Shown here: one piece after another, positions 19,790-30,051 of the stretch
Layout of the letters: every line of letters begins with the position of its first letter
How positions within the stretch are numbered: the first letter of the stretch is position 1
Source: Muraenolepis orangiensis
Taxonomy: Eukaryota; Chordata; Actinopteri; Gadiformes; Muraenolepididae
Direction: 5' to 3'
Assembly: GCA_027704905.1 (NCBI GenBank)
Contig: CM051005.1
Coordinates: 9,318,714-9,382,713 of the forward strand
Length of the DNA: 64,000 bases
Notes under the pieces: generated by a model
Told to the model about the DNA's origin: nothing
The model's database searches: none
The model's input: the letters and a program-made list of their open reading frames with translations, nothing else
Translations under genes and position numbers: made by a program

Positions 19790-21238
19790 ATGTCCCTGGA
19801 ATCCAAAGCGATTGAAGATATTAACAGGGCCCTGGAAAACAATGACACACAAGCAGCTGCATCAATAAGCCAAACGTATTTGAGAGATCTTGATAGTATT
19901 CCACTGAACATTGCTGTCACAGGAGAGAGTGGATCTGGAAAGTCCTCATTTGTTAATGCCTTTAGGGGAATAGACAACAGAGATGATAGAGCGGCCCCTA
20001 CTGGTGTTGGGGAAACTACCATGAAGCCTAAGGCTTACCCACATCAAATATACCCAAAGGTTACAGTTTGGGATCTGCCGGGAATCGGAACCACCAAATT
20101 CCCAGCTCATCAGTACCTGAAGCACATAGGGTTTGAAAAGTTTGATTTTTTCATCATCGTATCATCAGACCGTTTAAGAGAGAATGATTTCAAGCTGGCT
20201 CAGGAGATCATGAAAATGGGCAAGAATTTCTACTTTGTCCGCGCTAAGATTGACAGCAATCTGCTTTCTGCGGAAAAGAGCCAGAAGGAGTACGACGAAG
20301 AAAAGACACTCCAGAAAATCAGGGAAAATTGCATTCAAGGTTTGCTTTTTGTCACTGTGTGTACTGTAAATATGAAATATTTCAATTATTCTAAAGGAGC
20401 ACTGCTCAATATTTCAGTATAAAATATGTTATATATATTAGAAATAATTGAAATAGCATGCAAAGATGATTCTAAAATAATATTATAGAAGAGAAAAGCT
20501 AATTTGATCCTCAATGCTGAGTCCTAGTACAGTCCAGTCCAGTACAGTTGAAACATGTTTCCACACTCCTTCCTGACCACATTAAGTTCCTCCTGTCTTC
20601 CATTTCCAACAGGACTTGAAGAACGAGGTGTGACGGCTCCTCAGGTCTTCCTGGTCTCCAACTTTGATCTCCATTTGTACGACTTCCCCACCCTCCAGGA
20701 GACCATAGAGAGAGACCTTCCTTCACACAAGAGAGATACTCTGATCTTGGCCCTTCCCAACATCTGCAGCAGCAACATTAAGAAGAAGAAAGAGGTTCTC
20801 CGTTCACAAATTAAGTTCCACGCCTTCACATCTGCCACTGTAGCAGCTTTACCTATCTCAGGGCTTTCTATTGCTGCTGATTTAGGCCTTCAGGTCATTG
20901 TTATTACACAGTATTTGTTTCAGTTTGGTCTTGATAAAAAGTCACTGGAGAAACTTTCCAGTGACACAGAAAAGCCTTTAGATGAGCTTAAGGCAGTCTT
21001 GAAATATAGATGTTCTGGAAAGGATTTAACGAAAGAACTTCTTGATGTAATGGTTCTGGAAAAGCCACAACCTGCGATATGTGTTGTAGCAAAGGTTATC
21101 AAATGGATTCCTGTTATTGGAATCCCAATAGTGGCTAAAAATTCTTATGATTTCATGGAGATGTTTTTGAATCATGTTCTTGACAGCCTAGCTGTTGATG
21201 CAGAAAATGTTATGATAAAAGCATTTGACATTCAGTAA
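19790..21238 (+). CDS. Immunity-related GTPase (IRG), gene A; two coding exons
   Basis: Interferon-inducible GTPase family protein of 391 residues; in vertebrates such proteins act in cell-autonomous defence on vacuole membranes. Coding exon 1 is 19,790-20,339, after an acceptor at TTCTCAAG; coding exon 2 is 20,613-21,238. The intron (20,340-20,612) has GT and CAG ends and splits a glycine codon. The open frame upstream starts at TTG, so I chose the first ATG after the acceptor. G1/P-loop GESGSGKS lies at residues 45-52 (GKS class), a threonine-rich G2-like segment at 71-77, G3 DLPG at 95-98, and an AKID motif at 152-155 in the G4 position. The C-terminal half is helical with two hydrophobic stretches and ends VLDSLAVDAEN...IKAFDIQ. 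All expected parts are present and unbroken. Confidence 0.9.
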
Positions 21239-21471
21239 TGTCAGGTAATGCGGTAGCCTCCAGCGGTGAGGAACAATGAACGCTTTAACTGAACAATGAA
21301 TGTTTAAAAAAGTGATTCAGTAGTTAGAGATACAAAGTGTTTGCTGATGTTTTTTTGGTTTGTTTTAATTACTGGTGACAATGGGTTAAATGTGTTTTTA
21401 ATGGGCATGCCATGTCCAGGCCTGTTATCCACAGCAGGGCTAATGGGGCTATGAGAGGTCCCTGAACCCCA

Positions 21472-21579
21472 AGTGAGGTGATTAGTAATCAGCCACGGCA
21501 ATTGTTGACAGGTGTGTGTGTGCGCCGCCAACGCACGCGGCTTGGCCACGCCCCCTGTAAACCACCGTAACCGTGACAG
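21472..21579 (-). mobile_element. LTR remnant of the TGTCACGG family
   Basis: On the minus strand this reads TGTCACGGTTACGGTGG, then GGGGGCGTGGCCAAGC, as at the start of the LTRs at 32,931 and 34,367. Only about 108 bp remain, inside the 3' flank of IRG gene A. Gene B lacks it. Confidence 0.7.
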
Positions 21580-21839
21580 TTTCTCTTTCATCTCATCATC
21601 AATATTATAATTTGGTAAAATTACTTGTATATTAATTGTATGTGTTGTGAAATTAAAAAGTTTAATTATAATTCCTTCAGCCATGAAAAATTATTTTCTT
21701 ATGTAAAATGTATTTTGGATCAGTTGCTTTAAAGCCATAACAAAACTGAAAATGAAATGAAATGTAAATTGTTTTGTTGTTAAAAAAAATATTATCATCC
21801 TCTGAATGTGTGGGAGTTAAATCAAAAATATGTTTGTAT

Positions 21840-22110
21840 CCTTGGAACAGCCTCATGCAGTGAGAACGTCCACAATGGAGTCCTTACAACAGCCTCCTGT
21901 ATCAGTGAGAATGTCTATCATAGAGTCCTTGAAAACTGAATTGCGGATAAAATTGTAAATTTGAGTGTTTTTTGCAGACCGGAAAGTCGACCGACTGAGT
22001 AAATGACTGCCTTTATATAGCGCTGTTTCTGACCTGTTGCCACTCAAAGCGCTTTACAATGTGTGCCTATCATTTACCAGGGGGCAGACCAAGGACGGAT
22101 TGGTAGATTA
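21840..22110. repeat. Degenerate 45-bp repeat and TATATAGCGCTG module behind IRG gene A
   Basis: About two degraded units of the downstream 45-bp minisatellite, then the TAGCGCTG / AAGCGCTTTACA dispersed module. This marks the end of the gene A unit. From 22,110 to 22,600 I see only AT-rich DNA with no gene, motif or clear repeat. Confidence 0.6.
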
Positions 22111-22616
22111 GAATGAACCAGTGAATATTAAGACCAGTGTGAAAAGATGGCCATGGTTTTGTACAGTGAAAATAATTCAGCATCTAACCAGAGTGCAAAT
22201 GTTGCAGTAAAGTGCATGGAAATATCTAATTAATAATTTACAGTTTACAGTTGCTAAAAGACAGTCTACTAGGTATATATATGATATACGTTATACGATT
22301 ACTAGTTGAGTATGTGTGAGATATGAGCATAATAATAGGTATATATACAGGTAAGTAAGTATAAGGATTCAACAGGTGATCAGGGGTATGGAGTTATGAA
22401 AAACAGGATACATATATATAAATGTATATACAGCAGGTAGTGAGCAGGGATATGCAGTTCTATAAACAGTTGAGGATTAAAACATATACGGCAGGTACAA
22501 TAAAAATGTACACATTTACAGGTATGTTATCAATACATATGTAAACTATAGGTAGAGGTAGGTAGTTGTGATGACAGTGCAAGGCAGTCAAGACATTGAT
22601 GTTGATGAGGAGGCAC

Positions 22617-23075
22617 TCACTCCACCATCAGCCTGGACGGGACACCGGTGGAAGTAGTCAGCTGCTTCCGTTTCCTTGGGCTACAGATTTCTGATGACCT
22701 GGCATGAACTTCTACTGTGGCACCGTAGAGAACGTCCTGACTAGTGGCATCACTGTGTGGTACGGCAACACCCCTGCACGGGACAAGAATGCCATCCAGA
22801 GGGTCGTGAGGACGGCAGAGAAGATTATCGGGTGTGCACCATGCATTGAGGAGATCTTTAGCCCTCAACGCCCTCAACGTCAAGAAGACCAAGGAGCTGA
22901 TCGTGGACTTCAGGAGGCAGAGGGGAGAGCACAGCCCTATCTCCATCGACGGCGTTGCAGTAGAGAGGGTCAGCAGCTTCAAGTTCCTCGGCGTGCACAT
23001 CTCCGAGGACCTCACATGGTCCACGCACACCACACACGTGGTGAAAAGGGCCAAACAACCAGTAGCGTGGCGTGG
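22617..23075 (+). mobile_element. Composite of L2-type LINE fragments
   Basis: Three pieces of L2 RT ORFs in the same orientation but wrong order: LDGTPVEVV-like sequence, then NAIQRVVRTAEKIIGCAP, then KKTKELIVDFRRQRGEHSP through FKFLGVHISEDLTW. The first two belong to the CTTGTAT-tail family and the last to the CTTGA-tail family. It is a mosaic from insertion or recombination, with no intact frame. Confidence 0.75.
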
Positions 23076-23189
23076 GGAACAATTTAGGGGAAGCCAGTTT
23101 TTTTGGGTCGGGGTGGTGGTCAGTAACGTAACCAGTTTGTGTTCGCGTACCTCAGTGTTATGCTATTGTCTGCTTCAACTAATGTACAC

Positions 23190-23245
23190 CTTGTAAGTCG
23201 CTTTGGATAAAAGCGTCTGCCAAATACCCTTAATGTAAATGTATC
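23190..23245 (+). repeat. Short dispersed repeat (GTAAGTCGCTTTGGATAAAA)
   Basis: The motif GTAAGTCGCTTTGGATAAAA followed by GCGTCTGCCAAAT is a very common teleost repeat tail. A diverged copy lies at about 32,010-32,052. It directly precedes the chromovirus insertion. Confidence 0.6.
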
Positions 23246-23269
23246 ATACAGATGCAGGACTTGCACACG

Positions 23270-23596
23270 TGTTAGACCCCAACGAGACCGAGGAACCAAA
23301 TGTGCCAAAGAACCCAGAAGTAGCGAGACACGGACACTCAAAGCAAAGGAAAAAAATGTCTTTACTGTAATCTCCAACATCAAAAACATAAACTAGGCAG
23401 GGTTGGACAGGATACTTGGCGAGGTAGGAGCTGGAACACGCAGTCTCTCGTGACAGTGGTTCACAATAACCAAGCGCCCGACGTCGGTCCTCGGCAGCCT
23501 AAAGAAGGGTAGATCCCAGGTGTTAATTAGTCTCAGTAGGCCTGATTATGATGGGCAACACCTGGGATCGATTAGAGCGTGGGGGGAGGCACAACA
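23270..23596 (-). repeat. 3' LTR of the chromovirus
   Basis: 327 bp; the pol stop codon (23,572) lies 25 bp inside it. The right end of this LTR (23,596) is followed on the plus strand by a C-run (GTATCCCCCCCC), which is the polypurine tract on the coding strand. Confidence 0.95.
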
Positions 23597-26500
23597 GTAT
23601 CCCCCCCCTGAGGGGAGGCACCGGACGACCGCCCCAGAGCCCCCGGGTTCTCCCGATAGAAGTCGTCCAGCAGGGAGGGGTCCACGAGATAGGAAGGGGG
23701 CACCCAGCTCCGGTCCTCCGGACCGAAGCCCTCCCAATCCACAAGGTACTGGAAACCCCGCCCCCGGCGGCGGACGGCGAGGAGCTTACGGACCGACCAT
23801 ACCGGATCTCCATCCGCCAGGACCCGGGGAAGTGGAGGAGCTGTAACAGGGGGAGACAAGGGACTGGAGGCCACGGGTTTCAGCTGAGAAACATGAAACA
23901 CAGGGTGAACCCGGAGAGACGGAGGGAGAACCAAACGCACCGCAGAGGGGTTAATGATTCGATCCACGGTGTAGGGACCAACATAACGGGGATTCAACTT
24001 ACGAGTCGATGTCTGGGAGGTCTGGAGGGGCAGGTCCCGGGCCAACAGCCAAACCCTCTGACCAGGCTGGTAGACAGGGGCAGGCACCCTCCGCCGGTTC
24101 GCGGCAAGCCGGGCCCGCTCCGTGGCCCGGAGTAGTGCGGCCCGGGCGGCCCTCCAAATGCGTCGACACCGGCGGAGGTGGGCCCTGGTGGTCGGGACCG
24201 CCACCTCCAGCTCCTGTTGGGGAAACAGCTGGGGCTGGTAGCCCAGGGAACATTGGAACGGGGACATACCAGTAGCGGAGCTCTCCATAGTGTTGAGGGA
24301 GTACTCCACCCAGGGCAGGTACTTGGCCCAGGAGGTGGGGTTACTCGAGGTGACGCAACGGAGAGCCGCCTCGACGGCCTGGTTGGCGCGCTCCGCCTGC
24401 CCATTGGACTGGGGGTGGTACCCAGAGGATAGGCTGGCCGTGGCCCCAATTCCCTTGCAGAAGGCCTGCCACACCTTGGAGATGAACTGGGGACCGCGGT
24501 CGGACACAATGTCAGAGGGGATTCCATGTAGGCGGACCACATGGAGGGTCAGGAGGTCCGCTGTTTCGGCCGCCGAGGGAAGCCCTGGGAGGGAAACAAA
24601 ATGAACCGCCTTGGAGAAGCGATCGACCACGGTCAGGATGGTGTCACAGCCTTGGGAAACAGGAAGCCCCGTAATAAAGTCCATGGCAATGTGGGACCAT
24701 GGGCGACTGGGAACGGGGAGGGGGTGCAGGAGACCTGCTGGAGGGCGATGCGAAGCCTTGCTCCGGGCGCAGGTGGTGCAGGCGGCTACAAACCCCCTGA
24801 CATCCCTCCTGAGAGTGGTCCACCAGAACCTCCGGCTGATGAACTCCGCCGTCCGCCGCTCCCCGGGGTGACAAGCAAAGTGGCTGGAGTGGCCCCACTC
24901 CAACACCTGCGGGCGGACAGCAAGAGGCACAAACAACCGGTTACAGGGACCGTTACCTGGGTCTGGCTCGGCCCGCTGGGCCTGTCTCACCAGCGGCTCG
25001 ATGGCCCAGGTGACTACACCCACCACCCGGGCTGAGGAAAGGATGGTGTCGGGGTTCTCCTTGACGGCAGGACCCTCCCCCGGGGACTGACGGGAGAGGG
25101 CGTCAGCTCTGACGTTCTTGGAGCCCGGACGGTAGGTGAGGGTGAAATTGAACCGGCTGAAGAAAAGGGCCCAGCGGGCCTGCCTGGAGTTGAGCCTCTT
25201 CGCCGTCCTCATGTAGGCCAGGTTCTTGTGATCCGACCACACAATGAACAGTAGCTCAGCTCCCTCCAACCAGTGTCTCCACTCCTCCAGGGCGGCGTGA
25301 ACCGCCAACAGTTCCTTGTTGCCCACATCATAGTTCCTCTCAGCGGGTTCGAAACGCCGAGAGTAATAGGCACATGGGTGGACCCTGTGGTCCTCCTCTG
25401 ACCGCTGTGAGAGAACGGCTCCGATGCCTGTGTCAGACGCATCTACTTCGACGACGTACTGCCTCGCCGGGTCGGGGTGGACGAGAACCGGGGCTGTGGT
25501 GAATAAGCTCTTGAGTCGGCGGAAAGCCGATTCCGCCTCAGGTGTCCACACGAATGGTCGAGAGGAGGAGGTGAGGGCGTTGAGGGGGGCAGCCACCTGG
25601 CTGAACCCCTTGATGAACCGCCGCACAAAGCCTGCAAAACCCAGGAAGCGCCTGAGCTGCGTGCGGTCAGTAGGGCGTGGCCATTCCTCCACCGCCTTGA
25701 TCTTGGCGGGGTCTGCACGCATCTGTCCATCCTCCACCACGTTGCCGAGATACGTCACCGAGTTGGTGTGGAAGACGCACTTCTCAGCCTTCACATAGAG
25801 CCTGTTCTCCAACAGCCGTTGTAGCACCAGGCGGACGTGCTGGTGGTGTTCCTCCATGGACCTAGAGAAGATCAGGATGTCGTCCAGGTACACCACCACA
25901 AAGATGTCTAGCATGTCCCTCAGCACGTCATTCACCAGGCCTTGGAAAACTCCGGGGGCATTGGACAGACCGAACGGCATGACGCGGTACTCATAGTGGC
26001 CGAGATGGGTGTTGAAGGCCGTCTTCCACTCGTCACCCTCCCTGATCCTGACCAAGTGGTATGCGTTACGAAGGTCCAACTTGGTGAACACCCGGGCGTG
26101 CGTGAGTGGCTCGAAAGTGGAACTAAGAAGTGGCAGGGGGTACCTATTCTTCACCGTGATGTCGTTCAGTGCCCGATAGTCTATACAGGGCCTCAGGCCA
26201 CCGTCCTTCTTAGCCACGAAGAAGAAGCCCGCTGCGAGGGGCGAAGACGACGGCCTTATAAGGCCTGAGGCTAGGGACTCAGCGATATAGTTGCGCATCG
26301 CCTCCCTCTCCGGCTGGGAGATGTTGTAGAGCCGCCTCTTAGGAAGGGCGGCCCCAGGAAGGAGGTCGATGGGACAATCATAAGGCCGGTGAGGGGGGAG
26401 TGAGAGGGCTCTGTCCTTACTAAACGCCAGAGAGAGGTCGTGATAAATGTGAGGCACCCCAGTGATATCTGGTGGAGAGGACACAAGCCTGGAACCGCTG

Positions 26501-27024
26501 GACGGAGACAAGGCGGAACGCAAACAGGTAGCGTGACAAGCTGTACTCCAGCCCAAAACCCGCCCAGATGCCCAGGAGATGTGAGGGTCGTGCCTCTCCA
26601 GCCAGGGTCTACCCAACACTAGAGGCGCCGTGGGGGCGTGCAAAACAAAAAAACGAATGGACTCTTCTTTTCTTTCCCGAAAGAGTGAGTGTGAGAAGGT
26701 CAGTAGCGTGCGTAAAGTACCCAAAGAATGCCCATCTATGGCCCGAGGAGAGAGGGTGCGATCTAAAGCCACCAAAGGGACACCCGCCTGTCGGGCTAGA
26801 GTTACATCCAGTAGACACTCGTCGGCACCCGAGTCAATGAGGGCGCCAACCGACAAGGTCTCCGTACCCCAGGCTAAGGTGGCCGGAAAAAGACGATTTA
26901 ACGTACTAAGGGGCGGGGAAAGGGATGTCTTGCTCACCCGTATGCCCCTTACTGGCGAGCTTGGTCGTTTGGGCGGGTTGGGCAGGATCTGACATAATGT
27001 CCCTCCTTCCCACAGTAGAGGCAC
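23572..27024 (-). CDS. Chromovirus pol polyprotein (protease, RT, RNase H, integrase, chromodomain)
   Basis: 1,150 codons, open throughout. In order: aspartic protease with LIDSGADECLLD at about residues 62-73; reverse transcriptase with FTKLDLRNAYH near 313 and YLDD at 379-382; RNase H start VEVDASDTGIGAVLSQ near 525-540; integrase with an HHCC zinc-binding region (His about 715/719, Cys 749/752) and DDE residues D782, D842 and E878 with the usual 35-residue spacing; C-terminal chromodomain near 1,090-1,140 with the LVDWEGFGPEDRSWVPP signature. It overlaps gag by 76 nt in the -1 frame, so it is probably made by -1 frameshifting. No missing catalytic residue was found. Confidence 0.95.
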   Translation of the reverse strand: MPLLWEGGTLCQILPNPPKRPSSPVRGIRVSKTSLSPPLSTLNRLFPATLAWGTETLSVGALIDSGADECLLDVTLARQAGVPLVALDRTLSPRAIDGHSLGTLRTLLTFSHSLFRERKEESIRFFVLHAPTAPLVLGRPWLERHDPHISWASGRVLGWSTACHATCLRSALSPSSGSRLVSSPPDITGVPHIYHDLSLAFSKDRALSLPPHRPYDCPIDLLPGAALPKRRLYNISQPEREAMRNYIAESLASGLIRPSSSPLAAGFFFVAKKDGGLRPCIDYRALNDITVKNRYPLPLLSSTFEPLTHARVFTKLDLRNAYHLVRIREGDEWKTAFNTHLGHYEYRVMPFGLSNAPGVFQGLVNDVLRDMLDIFVVVYLDDILIFSRSMEEHHQHVRLVLQRLLENRLYVKAEKCVFHTNSVTYLGNVVEDGQMRADPAKIKAVEEWPRPTDRTQLRRFLGFAGFVRRFIKGFSQVAAPLNALTSSSRPFVWTPEAESAFRRLKSLFTTAPVLVHPDPARQYVVEVDASDTGIGAVLSQRSEEDHRVHPCAYYSRRFEPAERNYDVGNKELLAVHAALEEWRHWLEGAELLFIVWSDHKNLAYMRTAKRLNSRQARWALFFSRFNFTLTYRPGSKNVRADALSRQSPGEGPAVKENPDTILSSARVVGVVTWAIEPLVRQAQRAEPDPGNGPCNRLFVPLAVRPQVLEWGHSSHFACHPGERRTAEFISRRFWWTTLRRDVRGFVAACTTCARSKASHRPPAGLLHPLPVPSRPWSHIAMDFITGLPVSQGCDTILTVVDRFSKAVHFVSLPGLPSAAETADLLTLHVVRLHGIPSDIVSDRGPQFISKVWQAFCKGIGATASLSSGYHPQSNGQAERANQAVEAALRCVTSSNPTSWAKYLPWVEYSLNTMESSATGMSPFQCSLGYQPQLFPQQELEVAVPTTRAHLRRCRRIWRAARAALLRATERARLAANRRRVPAPVYQPGQRVWLLARDLPLQTSQTSTRKLNPRYVGPYTVDRIINPSAVRLVLPPSLRVHPVFHVSQLKPVASSPLSPPVTAPPLPRVLADGDPVWSVRKLLAVRRRGRGFQYLVDWEGFGPEDRSWVPPSYLVDPSLLDDFYRENPGALGRSSGASPQGGDTVVPPPTL

Positions 27025-28088
27025 TGTTGGTGGGACATCCTGTACTCCTTTTGTCCTGCCGAAAGGTGGGATCGGCCAATCTCCATGGGCTCTCCGGGCC
27101 AGGACGTCGACCTGTCAACAGACAGCGCGTGCTGAAAAGGGGGCGTGGCCAAGCCCGCCGCGGACTGTGTGGCGGTCGCCGAGGCAGAGCGACCGGGAGC
27201 CGGGCAAAGGAACGAACGCTGGGCTCGGTCCAAACGGCGTTCACGCAGCCGTGAGTCCATTTGGAGTGCCAGTGTGATTAACTCTCTCAGCGTCTCCGGG
27301 CTGTCTCGAACGATGAGGTCCTTGACGGCGTCGCTCAAGCCCTTGCGATAGAGACAGAGGAGTGCTCTATCGTCCCAACCACTCTCTATTGCAAGGATCC
27401 GGAACTCCACCGTGAAATCGGCCACCGAGCGAGACCCCTGACGGCAAACTAGCAGCCGGCTTGCAGAATCCAGCCCGTCTAATGGATGGTCGAAGACCGC
27501 GCAAAACTCTTGCTTGAACAGGGGGTAATCGGTGGCATAACCCCCGTCGCTGTTCACCGCGGCTATCGCCCAGCTGAGAGCTCTGTCGGCAAGGAGGGAC
27601 ATCACAAAAGCAATCCTGGCCCCACCCGAGGAATACTTGGACGGCTGATGTGTGAACAGCAACTCACACTGAGCTATGAACCCCTGGCACTGGTTCAAAT
27701 CGCCCCCGAACGATCTGGGGCTAACCAAGCTGGGCTCGGCGCAACCGACTGACCCTGCGGGGACATCGGGGCCAGCTGGGACGTAGGACGGACTGGTTCC
27801 CGGACCGGAACCTGGAGCTGGATAGGTGCTGACGGCTAACGCGTCCAGAGATCGCTGGATGGACGCTAGGGCTCCGGTCATAGCATCCACCTTGGCGGTG
27901 AGACTGGTGACCGTACTGACGGTAGTCTGCGACGTGTTCTCCAGCACCGCAATCTGGGACTGGACCGAGGGAAAAGCCTTTCCCAGTTCGGCCTGCAGTT
28001 GGGTAAGCTCGATGGCTTGTTCTGTTACAATCTTGCGTAACTCGGAAGGTGTCCCGTGCCCCGCTTCTGGGTTCCCAGCTTGGCTCAT
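26949..28088 (-). CDS. Chromovirus gag
   Basis: 379 codons starting MSQAGNPEAGHGTPSEL, 18 bases after the 5' LTR. The N-terminal part is glutamine/leucine-rich and probably a coiled coil (about residues 20-80). A capsid-like segment follows (FVMSLLADRALSWA, FDHPLDG), then one CX2CX4HX4C zinc knuckle, CLYCGKEGHYVRSC, at residues 356-369. It forms the particle and binds element RNA. Alternative frames over this interval are shadows. Confidence 0.9.
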   Translation of the reverse strand: MSQAGNPEAGHGTPSELRKIVTEQAIELTQLQAELGKAFPSVQSQIAVLENTSQTTVSTVTSLTAKVDAMTGALASIQRSLDALAVSTYPAPGSGPGTSPSYVPAGPDVPAGSVGCAEPSLVSPRSFGGDLNQCQGFIAQCELLFTHQPSKYSSGGARIAFVMSLLADRALSWAIAAVNSDGGYATDYPLFKQEFCAVFDHPLDGLDSASRLLVCRQGSRSVADFTVEFRILAIESGWDDRALLCLYRKGLSDAVKDLIVRDSPETLRELITLALQMDSRLRERRLDRAQRSFLCPAPGRSASATATQSAAGLATPPFQHALSVDRSTSWPGEPMEIGRSHLSAGQKEYRMSHQQCLYCGKEGHYVRSCPTRPNDQARQ

Positions 28089-28106
28089 TTTTATGCTTGG
28101 TTATTC

Positions 28107-28433
28107 TGTTAGACCCCAACGAGACCGAGGAACCAAATGTGCCAAAGAACCCAGAAGTAGCGAGACACGGACACTCAAAGCAAAGGAAAAAAATGTCTTT
28201 ACTGTAATCTCCAACATCAAAAACATAAACTAGGCAGGGTTGGACAGGATACTTGGCGAGGTAGGAGCTGGAACACGCAGTCTCTCGTGACAGTGGTTCA
28301 CAATAACCAAGCGCCCGACGTCGGTCCTCGGCAGCCTAAAGAAGGGTAGATCCCAGGTGTTAATTAGTCTCAGTAGGCCTGATTATGATGGGCAACACCT
28401 GGGATCGATTAGAGCGTGGGGGGAGGCACAACA
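28107..28433 (-). repeat. 5' LTR of the chromovirus, with probable transcript start
   Basis: 327 bp, matching the 3' LTR. On the minus strand GCTTGGTTATT (28,312 down to 28,302) is complementary to the primer-binding tract immediately after the LTR (28,105 down to 28,095). In self-priming elements that tract is the first bases of the RNA, so R probably begins near 28,312. Confidence 0.8.
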
Positions 28434-28643
28434 ACACGCCTGTTATCTAACCGACAGGTCCGCACGCACTCTCCAGCCAAAACTCTCTCGTCTTATTAAT
28501 TTAAGCATTCCCCCCCCCCCCAAATGCATAACCAGCCGCTCAATGCGCAGTGCAGATTCGGTAATGAATAAAAAAGAAGCATTGACGGGCAGTTCAGGCA
28601 ACAGGTGTGCCACAGAGAGAAAGGGGTGGACATTTTACTCACC

Positions 28644-28904
28644 CTATTTGAAGAGGAAGGCCATTCTCCTGTCTTTCATGGTGGCGAAGTGGTCAATAAC
28701 AATGTCATAGAACTTCCCAGCGGCCTTTAGGTCTTCCACAACAACAGAGTCAATGGATATTGTGGCTAGGTTGACAAGTCTGTCCTGTCCACAAGTGTTC
28801 CTCTGATACGTTTGCTGCTGTAGCGGAAGTTTAGTAAAGTTATATTTTATTAAGTACGCCAAATCTCCACCCTCCATAATGCTTAATTTGCTTGATACTA
28901 TCAA
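28644..28904 (-). pseudogene. hAT-type transposase C-terminal fragment (ZMYM1-like)
   Basis: A minus-strand frame with LVNLATISIDSVVVEDLK and VIDHFATMKDRRMAFLF, which resembles the C-terminal dimerisation end of teleost hAT transposases annotated as zinc finger MYM-type 1-like. No catalytic residues are present. It is probably the last piece of an element whose right end lies at about 29,363-29,395 (CAGGGGAAGCCTGGCTTCCC). The interval 28,940-29,363 between them is non-coding, with AAGGGAAGCC-type inverted motifs. Confidence 0.5.
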
Positions 28905-29409
28905 ACGGCGAGGATGACAGTTAGAGTTCTACGTACTGATGTTGATGTGATTTGATTGGATTGTGAGGCAAGGGATTCCCTTCAAATCGATCCAATGGGA
29001 TCAAGGGATCCCATTCCCTTGAAGGGAAGCCAGAGACGGCTGGCATCCCTTGGCATGGCCCTGACCAATCACAGGTTGGCTGGGGGGCATGACGTGGACC
29101 TCATCTGATTGGTCAATCCGGGACAATCCCTCCATTTTATTTTTCACCAAGGGAAGCTCATTCGGCTGGCTTCCTCTGGCAACAGTGAATGCAATTTACT
29201 GTTTCACCATAACATCTAGAGGGGCGCTGTTGTTTCACTCTTTGTAAAATACTCAATGAGAATGGGGGAGAGACGGTCCGGCAGCAACACACAGCAAAGG
29301 AGAATTACCGAAACAAAAGTGTTTTTATTTATTTATTAAAATTATAACTACAATCCGAAAAAACAGGGGAAGCCTGGCTTCCCTTGGCCTCCGGGAGAAA
29401 ACGCCACTG

Positions 29410-30050
29410 CCAACAACGCCTGTATTTTCTCAGGCGTCTGAAGAAATTCAGCATGGGCCCCCCGCATCCTGAGAACATTCTACAACGGCACCATCGAGAG
29501 TGTTCTTACAGGGTGGTACGGGAACTGCACCGCACTCGAGCGCAGAGCGCTTCAAAGGGTGGTGCGGACGGCCCAGTATATCGTTGGAGGTGAGCTCCCC
29601 TCCCTCCTGGATATTTACAATCAGCGGTGCGTGGCCAAGGCCAAACGAATTATAAAAGACATTGCCCACCCCAGCCACGAACTGTACTCACTATTACCGT
29701 CAGGCAGGCGATACCGCAGTATCAAGTGCCGTACAAATAGGCTTAGAGATAGCTTCCACAGTCAGGCCATCAGGCTGCTGAACAAGGGCGTATAACATAT
29801 AACAATGTATATTTTATTACATTGATTTATATATACATATTGCTCTTTTCTGTGCTGATTTTTGCATTTTATAAATTGCATTTTAATTTTTCATTTCAAA
29901 TTTTTAACTTTATTCTATTTTTATCTATTTTTATCTTATTTTATAACTGCTGTCTGTCGTCGGGTATTGCACACAAGATTTTCACATCACTGCTTTATAC
30001 TTGTGTAAACTGTGAAGTGACAATAAACTTGACTTGACTTGACTTGACTA
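29410..30050 (+). mobile_element. L2-type LINE 3' end (CTTGA-tail family)
   Basis: The frame shows LYFLRRLKKFSMGP, then after a frameshift RVVRTAQYIVGGELPSLLD and HPSHELYSLLPSGRRYR, ending at 29,795, followed by an AT-rich 3' UTR and CAATAAACTTGACTTGACTT. It is close in sequence to 6,700-7,340. It starts within the right end of the hAT element, so the L2 end and the hAT end have been joined. Confidence 0.8.
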
Positions 30051-30051
30051 G

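Larger units (their letters stand above)
23270..28433 (-). mobile_element. Apparently intact Ty3/gypsy chromovirus (5.16 kb)
   Basis: Two 327-bp LTRs (23,270-23,596 and 28,107-28,433) look identical by eye, start TGTTGTG and end CTAACA on the coding (minus) strand, and are flanked by the 5-bp duplication ACACG (23,265-23,269; 28,434-28,438). Inside are gag and pol in overlapping frames, with pol -1 relative to gag. The primer site is not a tRNA type: the 11 bases at 28,095-28,105 are complementary to an 11-base tract within the LTR (28,302-28,312), as in self-priming Tf1/sushi elements. Identical LTRs and open frames indicate recent insertion. Confidence 0.95.

Noticed and set aside
23994..24904. 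Several Pro/Gly-rich ORFs on both strands within the chromovirus
   Set aside because: Shadows of the GC-rich pol frame, which carries all the domains.
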